Assembly: GCF_000004195.4 (NCBI RefSeq)
Contig: NC_030684.2
Span: 105,353,929-105,417,928 of the forward strand
Source of the DNA: Xenopus tropicalis
Taxonomy: Eukaryota > Chordata > Amphibia > Anura > Pipidae
Length of the DNA stretch: 64,000 nucleotides
Direction: 5' to 3'
Position numbers and translations under genes: made by a program. Below the pieces are notes generated by a model. That model saw only the letters and a program-made list of their open reading frames with translations, did no database searches and was not told where the DNA came from. Shown here in pieces: positions 53,400-64,000 of the stretch (position 1 is the first letter of the stretch; every line of letters begins with the position of its first letter).

Positions 53400-54095
53400 A
53401 TTATTTATCATTTTTATTTCTTTTGTTATCATTTAGAAGAACATCATGCATTGTACGATAACATTTAGAGAAAATAATAAAAAATACTATTAATAATGTA
53501 AATTTTCATGCCTTCATTTACATTTTAAAGTTTTATCTTTGCCAACTTTTATAATACTGTTGTTTTCAAATGATTTTTTATTTTAAAAAAAATGACTTTA
53601 AAAAGGCAAATTGTCTACAGCTGCGGAGGCATTTCTGGGTCATTTTACTTCATTTATTTATGAATTGGCATCAAGGGGACAGGTGATGGTACGACCTGCT
53701 TAAGGACTTATGCATTTTTTAACAGCCTGGGAGAACAAAAAGATGGCCTTAGTCAGCTAAAGAGAGGAGTGGGTGGAATGATGAATCCCACATTATTCCT
53801 CCTCTCTGTAACCTATATATGTGCTTAAGTGACACTCATTGTCTTTCCACAATCCTTTTTCTTCGGCATCAGTAACCTGACAGCAATAACAAATCCAAGT
53901 CGTGTAGTAGAGGAAGAAACAAGTGCAGCAGGAAAGAATTTACAAAAGGCAGGCAAGGGAAAATACATTTTACATGCGCATATTATATTCCAGATACCCA
54001 GTTACATCAATTACTAAACATTACATAGGTTGAGGTCACAATAGGGGACCTTGCATTTGGCTGCTGGGAGGTGGAGGTGTGCCACTGTCATTTAC
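53400..54095. other. Intergenic, nothing recognised
   Basis: AT-rich DNA. The block at about 53600-53730 has balanced composition and no repeat hallmark, so it is a possible conserved non-coding element. Confidence 0.4.
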
Positions 54096-54099
54096 TTTA

Positions 54100-54308
54100 A
54101 TAAATAAACTGTATGCTGCAATATAATTGTTATTGTTACTTTTTATTACTTATGTCTCTATTTAGGCCCTCCTCTATTCATATTACTGTCTGGATAGCTG
54201 TTTAATGAAAAGCCAAATAATATACATATAATAAAAATGAAAGACCAGTTGCAGAATAATACTCTTTACATCATACAAAAAAACATTTAAAGGTAAACAA
54301 CCCCTTAA
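54100..54308. mobile_element. T2/Kolobok-like MITE, right half
   Basis: Ends TTTAAAGGTAAACAACCCCTTAA. Interior AGGCCCTCCTCTATTCATAT matches 2850-2875. The left terminus is missing. Confidence 0.65.
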
Positions 54309-54699
54309 AATCTGACAATGTCATGTTGTATATATTGCAAGAACTTATTTGGTTAAACCCCATTCCTTTTAAGCAAAGCGTCATAATTCCTGCATTCCAG
54401 GTGTCACCAAGTGTCCTCCATGGAGCAAAGCACATTTAATGTATCACTTATATGTTTGATTTAGCTTTGGTCATCAATGGATATCAGAACTGCATAATTC
54501 CCCCCTTATGCCCCTAATTCTAATTTATAGCCTTTCCCAGAATATGTCTTAGTGTTCTCCAGTCTATTGCAGATATTAAATGCTCCAAATAGCTTGTTGT
54601 ATGGGGTTTCTTTGATATTTAGGGTGCAAGATCCAGATGAGTCTTTCTTGTTCAGGCAAGCTAAAAACACCCCTAAGGCTAATGTCACATGTGGTTCTG

Positions 54700-55068
54700 C
54701 TAAAGGGGAACTAAAGCTTAAGAAAGAAGTGGGGTTAAAATGTTGCCCATTGTGTTTTGGGCTTCTGTGCCAGCCAAAGACAACGACCACCCTTTAGCAG
54801 GGAAGATCTGTGCCCCAGTAGCCCCCCATCTTCTTTTTAATGCACTGTGCTGCTGTCACTTACTGAGCTTAGGCACTGACACACAGTAGGAGGGGGATAA
54901 CCAATCACAGCCCTGCAGTAACACAAGCACAGACAGGTTTAAGTTCCCTATCAGGTCAGCCTAGCTGCTGATTGGTCCCTGTCCTACAGGGCAAGTGCTG
55001 AGTGCCACCAAATTCCCTGCACAGCCTGGGAAAGGAGCAATCCTCTTTAATTTGCCTCTTTAAGTCAT
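54700..55068. mobile_element. TTAA-type MITE related to 13718
   Basis: CTAAAGGGGAACTAAAGCTT at the left and TGCCTCTTTAAG at the right. The middle (CCAATCACAGCCCTGCAGTA, AAGTTCCCTATCAGGTCAGC) is nearly identical to 13935-14040. Confidence 0.6.
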
Positions 55069-55676
55069 TTTTCATTTTTAACTAAAAAATACATTAATAA
55101 CAACAATATTATAAAGGTTGGCAAAGATGCAGCTTTTGAAATGCAAAATGGGTGGGGCTAATACGGTTTTATAGATGTTGCTCATCACTGAACTAACATC
55201 TCATCAGCTGATACATATCTTTTTAGAAAGAAATCTGTTAAGCTTTCAGCAAAATGCTTTTGTAGCAGCATTCATCATAAATAACTTAATAGCTAAAGAG
55301 GTTATATAAATAAAACTTCACAGCCTGGCAGTTTTGCAGGTAAATAGACTACACTGTCTATTATGTGTGTGTGGGTGCATACTTCCAGGTACATCTGCAG
55401 CACTTTGCTTGCTTATGTAAGACTATTACAGGATGCACACTGACTAGGATAACAACATGGGGGTAATGCTGGGGAACGTATGAGGGACTTCCATATACTG
55501 TATCAGCCATGCAGAAAGTCACTGAAGCAGCACTATGGCAATACTTTCATATTTTTAAACATTGAAAAAATAATTTGGATCAGCAATTTCCTAACAAATT
55601 TACAGTCTAAGCAGTGTACCTTGCGAGGCGGTTAAATAAATAAATCATTTCAGCAGACTCCCTTGTGCTTCAGTTT

Positions 55677-56055
55677 TATGCATCTAAAAACAATCAGCGC
55701 ACCAGAGGCCCCCCCTTTAGATTAGAGGAAAGGAGCTTCCATTTGAAGCAGCGTAGGTGGTTTTTCACGGTGAGGGCAGTGAGGTTGGGGAATGCCCTTC
55801 CTAGTGATGTGGTAATGGCAGATTCTGTTAATGCCTTTAAGAGGGGCCTGGATGAGTTTTTGAACAAGCAGAACATCCAAGGCTATTGTGATACTAATAT
55901 CTACAGTTAGTACTAGTGGTTGTATATATATAGTTTATGTATGTGAGTGTATAGATTGGTTAGTATAGGTTGTGTGCTGGGTTTACTCGGATGGGTTGAA
56001 CTTGATGGACAATGGTCTTTTTTCAACCCTATGTAACTATGTAACTATGTAACTA
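55677..56055 (+). mobile_element. 5'-truncated CR1-like LINE
   Basis: The C-terminal polymerase frame is followed by TATATAGTTTATGTATGTGAG, TTGAACTTGATGGACAATGG, TCTTTTTTCAACC and a (CTATGTAA)n tail at 56029-56055. A short tandem tail and 5' truncation are typical of CR1-clade insertions. Confidence 0.8.
55686..55910 (+). pseudogene. LINE ORF2 C-terminal remnant
   Basis: KNNQRTRGPPFRLEERSFHL through VRAVRLGNALPSDVVMADSV, ending at TAG 55908-55910. Almost the same protein as at 42035-42373 on the other strand, but shorter at the 5' side. Confidence 0.8.
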
Positions 56056-56104
56056 TCTGTAAAAGGTGTCCTAAAAGTATTCTCTGCTTAGTGGTGTTGT
56101 AGAG

Positions 56105-56637
56105 CAGAGCTTTCGAACTGCCCCCTTGTGTGGCACCTCATATGCCTGGCTGCTGTGACTGCCCTATGCTGTCTGTGTTCCATACTCTGCCTGCATGATG
56201 CTGCCTGTGTGTGCCATACTCTGCCTGCCCTATGCTGTCTGTGGGAAGGGGTTTGTTCTGGGAGTTTGTTAGCATTTAGGTGTAAGGGGGTCTCCAAGGT
56301 GTGTAATTATGTGCTGGAGATTGCTGTGCTATCCTCAGGGGAGGAGGAGGCATATGAAATTAAGGTTATGTCTTAATATGATATAATAAACTTCTTTTAC
56401 ATATGCATAAAAGGGTGACATCCCTGGTGTGAGCACCAATTATTTGTTTTGTTTTTTCTGTGCTGCCACCATTAATTTGGGTATGGTCTTAAAAACTGTT
56501 GTGATAACATGGGTGTGGTTTGAAGTGGGTGTGGTTTAAAAAAGGGAAGTGGTCAAAACTGGTATCAATTATCGACCCTCCAGCACGTAGGCCAGAACAA
56601 TTCCAGACCTCGGTACCACAGATGTTGGACAGCTCTG
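56105..56637 (-). mobile_element. hAT-type transposon related to 31446, inverted
   Basis: CAGAGCTTTCGAACTG at the left and GTTGGACAGCTCTG at the right are inverted. Flanks TTGTAGAG (56097-56104) and CTGTAGAG (56638-56645) differ at one base. The right side is the inverse of the left side of 31446 (GGTACCGAGG, ACCACACCCATGTTATCACA). The left side matches the inverse of that element's right side. It holds only about three minisatellite units (56155-56245). Confidence 0.85.
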
Positions 56638-56818
56638 CTGTAGAGTACCATTATTCTAGGACTTTTGCAAGTGAAATGATATTAACATATCTCCAGTTAG
56701 ATGGTAAATCAAAGTGGGGAAATGTAATATGGAATAGGGTTTATGCAACTCTCACTACAATGCAACTATTGCACTTACCTGTTATTTAGGAAATACCCCA
56801 TCTTAGAAAAGCTACTGC

Positions 56819-57001
56819 CAGGGTTGAACTGGGCCAGCGGGACACCAGAAAAAACCCTGTGGGCTCAGGCCCTCTTGAGCCCCACTGACCCAGACTTAAT
56901 CCCCACTGGCTCTCTGCCCCTTCAACCTTTATCCCCTGATATCACCTAGTTAAGTATGAAATATTGGCTCTTGGAGTAGGGGCACAGCTAGTCCGACCCT
57001 T
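56819..57001. mobile_element. hAT-type MITE of the GTCGGACTGG family
   Basis: Left CAGGGTTGAACTGGGCCAGC, right GCTAGTCCGACCCTT. Flanks GCTACTGC and GCTGCTAC agree at six of eight positions. Confidence 0.65.
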
Positions 57002-58030
57002 GCTGCTACCCCTATCTCACAGAGGAGAAATTCTGTCAAATAACAGTTAGAACATGTGTCATCAGGGAGGGGTATCTCTATAATAACCAAACTTTAGTAG
57101 AATTGATATCCCTTATATTAGTGACTACCCCTCTCACTTTTATTTTCCTTGAACTTTTTACTTTAATATTAGATGCATTTCCCCACATATCCATACAAAT
57201 ACATTTCTATTTCAATGTTCTTTCATTACTGTACTGTCCCTCCCCACATAAATGCACAAACATTGCACAGTGCATAATGTACCCTAGACCTTAATTTACA
57301 GTAAGTGAAGAAACATATTTTCAAGCACAGTGGAAAATAAATCTGACTCTGTGTAAAGCTAAAGCTAATGCTGTTTATGTTTTTGTTTCTCTTTACCAAG
57401 TCAAAATAGTGATAATCTGTAACTTTATGAAAAATGTGTTACCCTTTTAGAAATGGGATACTGTCTTTGTTTTATGGGGAGGGGGAATGTGGGGTCACAA
57501 TTAGTTTCAGGAGAAGGGAATAACAGTGTTTTAGGAATTCCTGTAGAGTCCTGAAAGAAATGTATAAAGAATTGGTAATTATTTAAAAGAATTTAGTAAA
57601 GCAATGTTGGCACCAAAACTAACAGTGCGTGTAATGTTGCACAGTGACTTTAAAAACCCTAGATTGTAAGTATATCTCCCCCATAAAGCTCTGTCAGGCA
57701 CAACAGTGTAATGGTGGGCTTGTAAGTAGGTGAAATTTAATTTATAGCCCCTAATGTTGGCCTGTATGGGGGATTTCCCTGCATAAGCCTATATAAGGGG
57801 GTGCCTCAGCTAGGCACTTTCTCTTTGGCCTAAATAATCTACTGCCAATACCAAGCCAGACCAGGTGGGAACCCATTCCTTGCTAGGGTTAGACTGAGAG
57901 AAGGAGATCATTACCAGCTTACTCTAGAAACGAGAGGTAGATAGATGAGCTAGCAAGGACAGCCTGTGTCCAAACAAACAGTAAGATTTTTGGGAAAAGC
58001 CCCCAGGCAATGGTGCGCCAGTTATGGCAT
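57002..58030. other. Intergenic, nothing recognised
   Basis: AT-rich sequence without visible repeat ends or a coding signature. Confidence 0.45.
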
Positions 58031-58039
58031 TGGATTATG

Positions 58040-58400
58040 TAGGCCCCCCCAGTGATTGTATTCACTTACCTGATACCCCATGCTGGTGCTCCTGTTAGCA
58101 GAAAACTGCCCCGGGGCCTGAGCATTACCGAATGACAATGACATGCACATGTGAAAGGCAGAACTTTAACATAAAATCCAGCTTTTTATCTCTACTGCAA
58201 ATGCCTCGGTCCAAGGGCATTAAAGAAAGAAGAAGTGGAAGAAGAGGATTGGTCAATGGTGCTTGCTAAGAAGTACCCTGGCCAAGGGCAGTTTTCCACT
58301 AACAGGTGCACCGGCCCAGAGTATGATTTACAATTATTTGGGGTGCTTTAACATTTGGCACCCCCAAGTGATTTACACTTTCCTTCTCCTTTAAAGGAGA
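58040..58400. mobile_element. TTAA-type fold-back repeat
   Basis: GGTGCTCCTGTTAGCAGAAAAC and GTTTTCCACTAACAGGTGCACC are inverted arms. The right end CTTTCCTTCTCCTTTAAAGG is a T2-like terminus. It shares TTTGGCACCCCC with 24437-24610. Confidence 0.6.
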
Positions 58401-59935
58401 ATAAATTGCGTAAAAGCCAAATATTTCTTACAACTTTACATATTTGTTCAGTCCATTTTGAATGGAAGGGGTGGAGTGGAATAAGATTAGATTACTGTAT
58501 TTTTCTTTGTTTTGTTACTTTTTTGTGTTGTTCCTTTGCAAACAAATTTGTGAATACCATAGAATTGTTTTTTCAACAATTTTCTGGAAGAACTGGTGCT
58601 TTGCTTGAGAAAAGTGCAAGCATAACAATTTTTGCCATCACTATACATGTACCAGCATCCTCTGGGACGTGCAAGGGCGGATTTTCATTAAGCTAATCCT
58701 CCCCAACTTGCCTGACACTCTCTCCTGACACAAAGAATAATTTGAAAAACAAAATTGCATCTCTCCTGCTGCTAGTGCAAAGTCTCTAGCTTGCTGTGGG
58801 GAATTTTATTGCCTATATGTGGGGTGGGACAGAAGTTACTGCTATTTTAAACATTGATGACAACACAGCTCATCATCCCCTGGGCCATAACCTTTATGTT
58901 CACCTATGTGTGGCCGCCTATGGCCTCCCCAAACAAAAAAATCACCCTCCGCTTATGCGAGACATTATATTATATATTATATTATACCACAGTCTCTTCT
59001 GTGGTATAACTACAATGAAGAGAGTTATTAAATCCATATTCAGATAACAAAGCTTGCCTGAGAGTATTTAATTGTGTTAGTAGCCAATGGACATGCTGTT
59101 GGTTGCCCTTATTTACTACAGGTTAGAGGTCTTTGATTTCTAGACAGCCCTGTTTTCAGCCACTTTACCTTTGATGGGTTTTTCAACACCAGTGGGTCGC
59201 TGTGCTTTATACAACGATCCCTAATGAACTGTCTGCCTTTCATTAAAATCAGTAAACCGCAGAGCTAATGGGCACTAATTGCTCTGCATGCAAACATATG
59301 CACGCTTCACTTGGTCCTGCGCTGGAGGCAATTTAATCCTGTGATGAACAGGCACCTTATTTTAACCTCTCCTGGGAGAAACAGGTGGGCATATATGTAT
59401 GTTGCACAGGCTGTCTTTCATTATATGCCTCGCCAAAGCACAAAAAATGCCTTTGTTTTTCCCGATTAACATAACTGTTCTTATACACATTTATTAAATA
59501 TTTGGTAAATATGTATACACTACAAAAATAGGCATAATTAATACTGTTTCAAACAAACAATTAAGACCATGTCAGATATTTAATACTATGCTGAACTGCA
59601 CGTAAACTGCTGTTTCCAGCATATTTGACTGACAAAAGAAGTTTGGAGTTTAGCAAGGGCTGGATAACTGCATTTTATAGCTTTTGCTTCGGTTGGTTCA
59701 TAATAGCCATAAAGTTACATTACCATTTCTAATACAAAGTTTTTCTTTCTCGGGGTGTTCCAACGTGTTTACAGTTTATCCAATCCCATGTTTGCTCCAA
59801 GCCAGTGCACCTAGACACCACGTCTACTTCAATATGCACAGACTATTTCTACATTGACTTCCTTGTTTTATTTAAAGCCACTTACTTGAGGGTAGTTCTA
59901 TCAATAATGGGGGTGTGGGGGCCCACCAATCATAA
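58401..59935. other. Intergenic, possible conserved block
   Basis: No gene. The block at about 59190-59400 (AATTGCTCTGCATGCAAACA, GGAGGCAATTTAATCC) has balanced composition and carries an octamer-like ATGCAAA. It shows no repeat hallmark and is a candidate conserved non-coding element. Confidence 0.4.
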
Positions 59936-59939
59936 TTAT

Positions 59940-60389
59940 CATCATTATTTATTTATATAGTGCCAGAAAATTTCACAGTGCTTTACAATAATTTATAATG
60001 AACAGGGATCTTACAATAATTTGATGAACAAGGGTTCCAAGTAGGATCAGAGGGACCTACTCACAGGAGCTTACAATCTAAAGGGTTAAGGGTACATTTT
60101 AAACAAAAGAAATAAAAAGACAGATTGGTGATTATGATACAAAAATGTCTGATTAATCAAGTTACACTCAATATGCTTCCCTAAATAAATGGGTTTTCAG
60201 GGAGCATTTGAAAGTCTGAAAGGAAGGGAAGAGCCTGATGGCTCGAGGCACAGAGTTCCAGAGACAGGCAGAAGCCCAAGGGAAGTCTTGCAGTCGGGAA
60301 TGGGATGAAGGGATGAGAGAAAAAGAGAGGCGAAATTCACCAATGAATCTTTGTTTTTGGCTCACTGATATCTTAAAGAGTCCTTGCAT
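59940..60389 (-). mobile_element. L2/CR1-like LINE 3' end, minus strand
   Basis: On the minus strand a short C-terminal polymerase frame is followed by a tail whose inverse reads TTATTTATATAGTGCCAGAA and CACAGTGCTTTACAATAA, a very common frog LINE 3' end. The 5' part is missing. Confidence 0.7.
60168..60389 (-). pseudogene. LINE ORF2 C-terminal remnant (FKxxLKTHLF type)
   Basis: About 70 residues, including LWNSVPRAIRLFPSFQTFKC and SLKTHLFREAY. WNSxPxxIR...SFxxFKxxLKTHLF is typical of the last residues of L2/CR1/Rex-type LINE polymerases. Only this part remains. Confidence 0.7.
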
Positions 60390-60449
60390 GCAATACTCGC
60401 AGATAAAACACTACAAATTAAGGTGTTCTAATATTTTATCAGTTTAGAA

Positions 60450-61695
60450 GTAATTAAAAAACATGAATTCAGACTGAACATAAGCACTTGGGAAGCACTA
60501 TATATGGGTGGCTTACTTGAGTCCAGTGCAACTTAGGCTCATGGTTAGTATTTAGTCTGTAGGTACATGGCTTTAATGATTTCCTATGGAAGAAACAACA
60601 TGCTTTCCCTCAAGAAAAAAGTTCTGCCTTTAGAGTTATTTTAGTTTAATTGAATACCTCGCTGTACAGTCCAATTATAAATTGTGCCAGATAAAAGAGA
60701 GGACGTGTTGTACATGGTTCAGCTCTGTTGCCACTGGTCATTAGTGTTGATACCTAATTTTAATGAGTTTTGTGCTGCAGCCCTAAGTCATGAACTTGTC
60801 TGGCAAATCTTTTTACAGTGTCACAAAAATAATTTTTTACTGCACCTTCACAATGTTGTTTTTCAGCAAAAAGGACACTGATTACAATCTTCTGTTCTTT
60901 TTAATTAGTTAGACTAGCCAGCCAGAGGTAACTGTACAGAGATCCGGGTGGCTTTCTCAGAGCAGTATTTTGAGCACATTTCAGCTTATATGGCTAATTA
61001 TGAGTTAATTATGAACTAGTATCCTGAAAGTCTTTGTGCTTGGAGGCAGGGCAATGTTTAGATAGGCTGAGGCACTGTTTAACTTTGTCATTCAGCCTAT
61101 CAGTGCCTTTTCCCACCCCCAAACAAGCTGCGTTGGTGGGCTGGGGGAAGGTATGGGGGCACCTGTATTAGGAAAGCTTAGTGATATCTGGGTCTATAGA
61201 GGAATAGTGACACGTTCCTGATAAAACCTGGAATGTGTCATTATCCCTCTAATGTTTTCAAATAGTAGGCCATAAATAATGACTGTTTTTCAGTTGTTTT
61301 CTAATTCTTAGTTTTTTATTTTTTCTAAAATGCTTTTCAAAATGAATGTTTTGTTCCGTCTCTCATTTCTAGAGCAGTAGATCAGTAGATCAGTAAGCCA
61401 AATTGCCCAAACACTAAAGTGTTATGGCTTAATACATTAATTGCTGGTATTTCTCTATGGCATTAACTACCCTTTTAAACAGGTCCAGTGATCCTAATAA
61501 CTTGGAGGCATGTATTCCTTATAGCCTGCTATATTTTAACTTCACTTATTAAGTGACATCACGGAACGCATTCAGATAAAACAAAGGCATTCATATTGGT
61601 CAGGCCACATTTTTATGTACAGGTAAATGAAACAGGGCATGCATAAAGTGCACAATGAGTAAAAGTGCACATTTTTCATGAGCACAGAAAGAGTG
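60450..61695. other. Intergenic, nothing recognised
   Basis: Unique-looking AT-rich sequence without gene or repeat termini. Confidence 0.45.
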
Positions 61696-61708
61696 TGGCA
61701 TCACTGCT

Positions 61709-61925
61709 AGTGGTGTAACTATACAGGGAGCAGACCACATGGAGCAGAGGGAAACCAGGGCTTGGGTGACAGTCCCCCACCTGGCCATCTGCTCGCTCGT
61801 TTGCAGTGCCCACGCAAATTTAAGCGGCTTGGGGTGGGACTGAGGAGTGGACTACCAAACAGCAGACCCTGTGGCCTGAGCCCTCCTGCCCCTCTTCCCC
61901 ATGACATGAGAGTTACACCACTGAG
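61709..61925. mobile_element. hAT-like MITE with GTGGTGTAAC ends
   Basis: AGTGGTGTAACTATACAGGG and GAGAGTTACACCACTGAG are inverted, GC-rich between. No clear 8-bp duplication was found. Confidence 0.55.
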
Positions 61926-62027
61926 CATAGGGGCTGGGGGCAACATGTTACTCTTTATAGTTTTTGGGCTCATTTAGGGCTCTTACAGATGGAGGGGTTG
62001 CACACTGAAAAATGCATATGTTGTATT

Positions 62028-62280
62028 TACAGGTATGTGACCTGTTATCCAGAATGCTCAGGACCTGGAGATTTCCAGATAAGGGGTATTTCTGTAATTT
62101 GAATCTCCATACCTTAAGTCTACTAAAAAATAATTTAAACATTAATTAAATCCAGCAGGACTGTTTTGCCTCTAAAAAGGATTAATTACATAAATTATTT
62201 TAGATCAAGTACAAGATACTGTTTTATTATTTTCTAATAATGGAGCCTATGGAAGATGGCCTAACAGATCCCATAAATGT
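62028..62280 (+). mobile_element. CAGGTATGGG-terminus repeat, plus strand
   Basis: TTACAGGTATGTGACCTGTT, then CAGATAAGGGGTATTTCTGT and ATGGAGCCTATGGAAGATGG; right end AACAGATCCCATAAATGTA. Confidence 0.65.
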
Positions 62281-62336
62281 ATATTATTTTCTTTTTTAAC
62301 CAAAAACAGAATCAGTAAAAAATGGACAATTATTTG

Positions 62337-62760
62337 TTTAAAGGAATACTATCATGGGAAAACATGAGACAAGTGCTTTGATAAACTTCAGTCACACTTT
62401 ACTGCTGCGCTGCAAGTTGGAGTGGTATCACCCCCCTCTCAACAGAACAATGGGAAGGGAGCAAGATAGCAGCTCCCAGTAGATATCAGAATAGCACTCA
62501 ATAAAAAGAAATCCAAGTCTGGCTTGGGACTCCTCCAGTTACATGGGAGTAGGAGAAGCAATAGGTTATCTGAAAGCAGTTCTAATGTGTAGCGCTGGCT
62601 CCTTCTAAAGCTTAGGCTCAGGCACAATGCACTGAGATGGCTGCCTACACACCAATATTACAGCTAAAAAAAATACATTTGTTGGTTCAAGAAACATTTT
62701 TTAAATAGTAGGGTAAATTATTTGCTATGTAAACAGTGTAATTTAGAAATGAAAAATACA
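62337..62760. repeat. Dispersed repeat, copy B (partner at 38176)
   Basis: TTTAAAGGAATACTATCATG, then the block shared with 38176-38770. Relative to copy A it lacks about 130 bp after the first 25 bases. Confidence 0.65.
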
Positions 62761-62769
62761 CCATAAAAA

Positions 62770-64000
62770 TCGTGACAGAATCCCAAATCCCTAATATGAC
62801 ACTGTATGAATTAATTTCTGTATAACAGGTTGTTTTTTCCTGATAATGGATTCCATATCTGCATAAAGTTGTCCTAAAACCAGGGCAGACATAAAATATA
62901 TCGTTAAGAAAAAGGAAATAAGAATGATCGCTCAGCTGCAATGCAACCTCTGTACATGAGCCTCAATACAAGCTGCTCATTTACGAATGGAAATATGTTG
63001 AGAATTCTTAGGCATCTGCAGAAAAAATCAAATCATCTCATTACATCCAGGAAGGAAGGCAGCTTGCCCTCATCTGATTAAATATTGCCTGAACATTACA
63101 GAGTTAATAGCACCAAGAAAATGTTCAGAACAATATAATGTGTGATGGTGCTTTGGTCCTGCTGTTAATCTCAAGAAAATAAATTGAGCAAGTTACATTA
63201 AATATCATACCTGTTCATTGCACCTCTGCCCACGTCACCTCTGGTTCAGGCTTCCTTAGGGGTAGGGTACCGTGGGTGCCAAACAGGCTCTTTGGTTAAA
63301 AGGTTATACGCTAACTGAATCGCTGCTTAAAGACATGCAAATGATAATGATTCTCTGCCTAGTAGCTGCATGGCCTATTCAAGCACAAATGCTAATAACA
63401 ATCATGTAGCCATATAGCGTCTGTGCTGAAAAGGGCAGATAAACTGACAAGCGCTTGTCATCAGCAGCAGTCACAACAACTGCCCCAACATGACTTAAAC
63501 ATGATGAGCTGTATGTTGTACATCCTAAGCAGCCACTAGATATTATGGAAAACACAATACTGGATATCTGATGGTCTCGATAGTGTGTATTTAGGCTAGA
63601 AGTGGCATGAACAATATCACATTAATTATTATGATGCTCCTTTTCATGTTTCATGATTGCAGGCTTGAATATCATTGCAGTATTGATGTCTGCCAAAATA
63701 CTGTATATGTCCTCCTGTACTTTATGCAGTTGTTTCCAAAATGTGTGTCTGGATTTTTAGGCGGGGTTCCAAACAATTATAGATATTCTATAACTTTGGT
63801 ATGAGCCATAGGTAAATAAATGTAAAGCAACTGGACTTGTTAAGTAATTATTGGACTTGTTAAGTAATCATTGAATTATACAGGATGAGCACTTAAAAGT
63901 TTAGTCGTGACCTTTATCTTTGCTAAATCCACCAGTTTCAATGCATTTTTACTGCTGTCAATTAGAATTGTACAAACAACATGGTTCCTTGCTATATTAA
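62770..64000. other. Intergenic, nothing recognised
   Basis: No coding signature. The interval 63330-63520 has balanced composition and could be conserved non-coding DNA. A short tandem duplication (TGGACTTGTTAAGTAAT, twice) is at 63831-63868. Confidence 0.4.

Overview
This window is vertebrate nuclear DNA, almost certainly from a clawed frog (Xenopus or a close pipid). The repeats are those familiar from Xenopus: TTAA-flanked T2/Kolobok-type MITEs, Tc1-like and hAT elements, PIF/Harbinger-like fold-backs and CR1/L2-like LINE tails. I cannot separate X. tropicalis from X. laevis by eye. No rRNA, tRNA, CRISPR array or operon-like organisation was seen.

Layout. 1-1116: the 3' part of a Tc1-type transposon with an open DD34E transposase frame. 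3340-3560: a CpG-rich promoter and probable non-coding first exon. 4404-30207 (+): one complete spliced gene that I recognise as RPAP1 (RNA polymerase II-associated protein 1). It has 24 coding exons, all joined in phase by GT-AG introns, and encodes 1428 residues, with a polyA signal at 30450. Its introns carry T2 MITEs, a Penelope-like or similar fragment, a 481-bp CpG-rich fold-back, a Helentron-like element with a textbook terminal hairpin, and a perfect 49-bp-arm palindrome. 30460-64000: about 33 kb with no host coding exon that I can defend. It is packed with transposons, several nested: a 1.6-kb hAT element with an exact 8-bp target duplication and a 34-bp minisatellite (31446-33076, itself inside a T2 MITE), at least five shorter hAT elements, two CR1-like LINE 3' ends with the same C-terminal reverse-transcriptase reading frame, and a 24-bp tandem array.

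The only host gene is RPAP1. Its product is a conserved partner of RNA polymerase II, linked in the literature to Pol II assembly or nuclear import and to the Mediator interface. Everything else is mobile or repetitive DNA or unassigned intergenic sequence. Exon boundaries were set by eye from reading-frame continuity, splice dinucleotides and remembered family conservation. Transposon superfamily calls rest on visible termini and target duplications, not on database searches.
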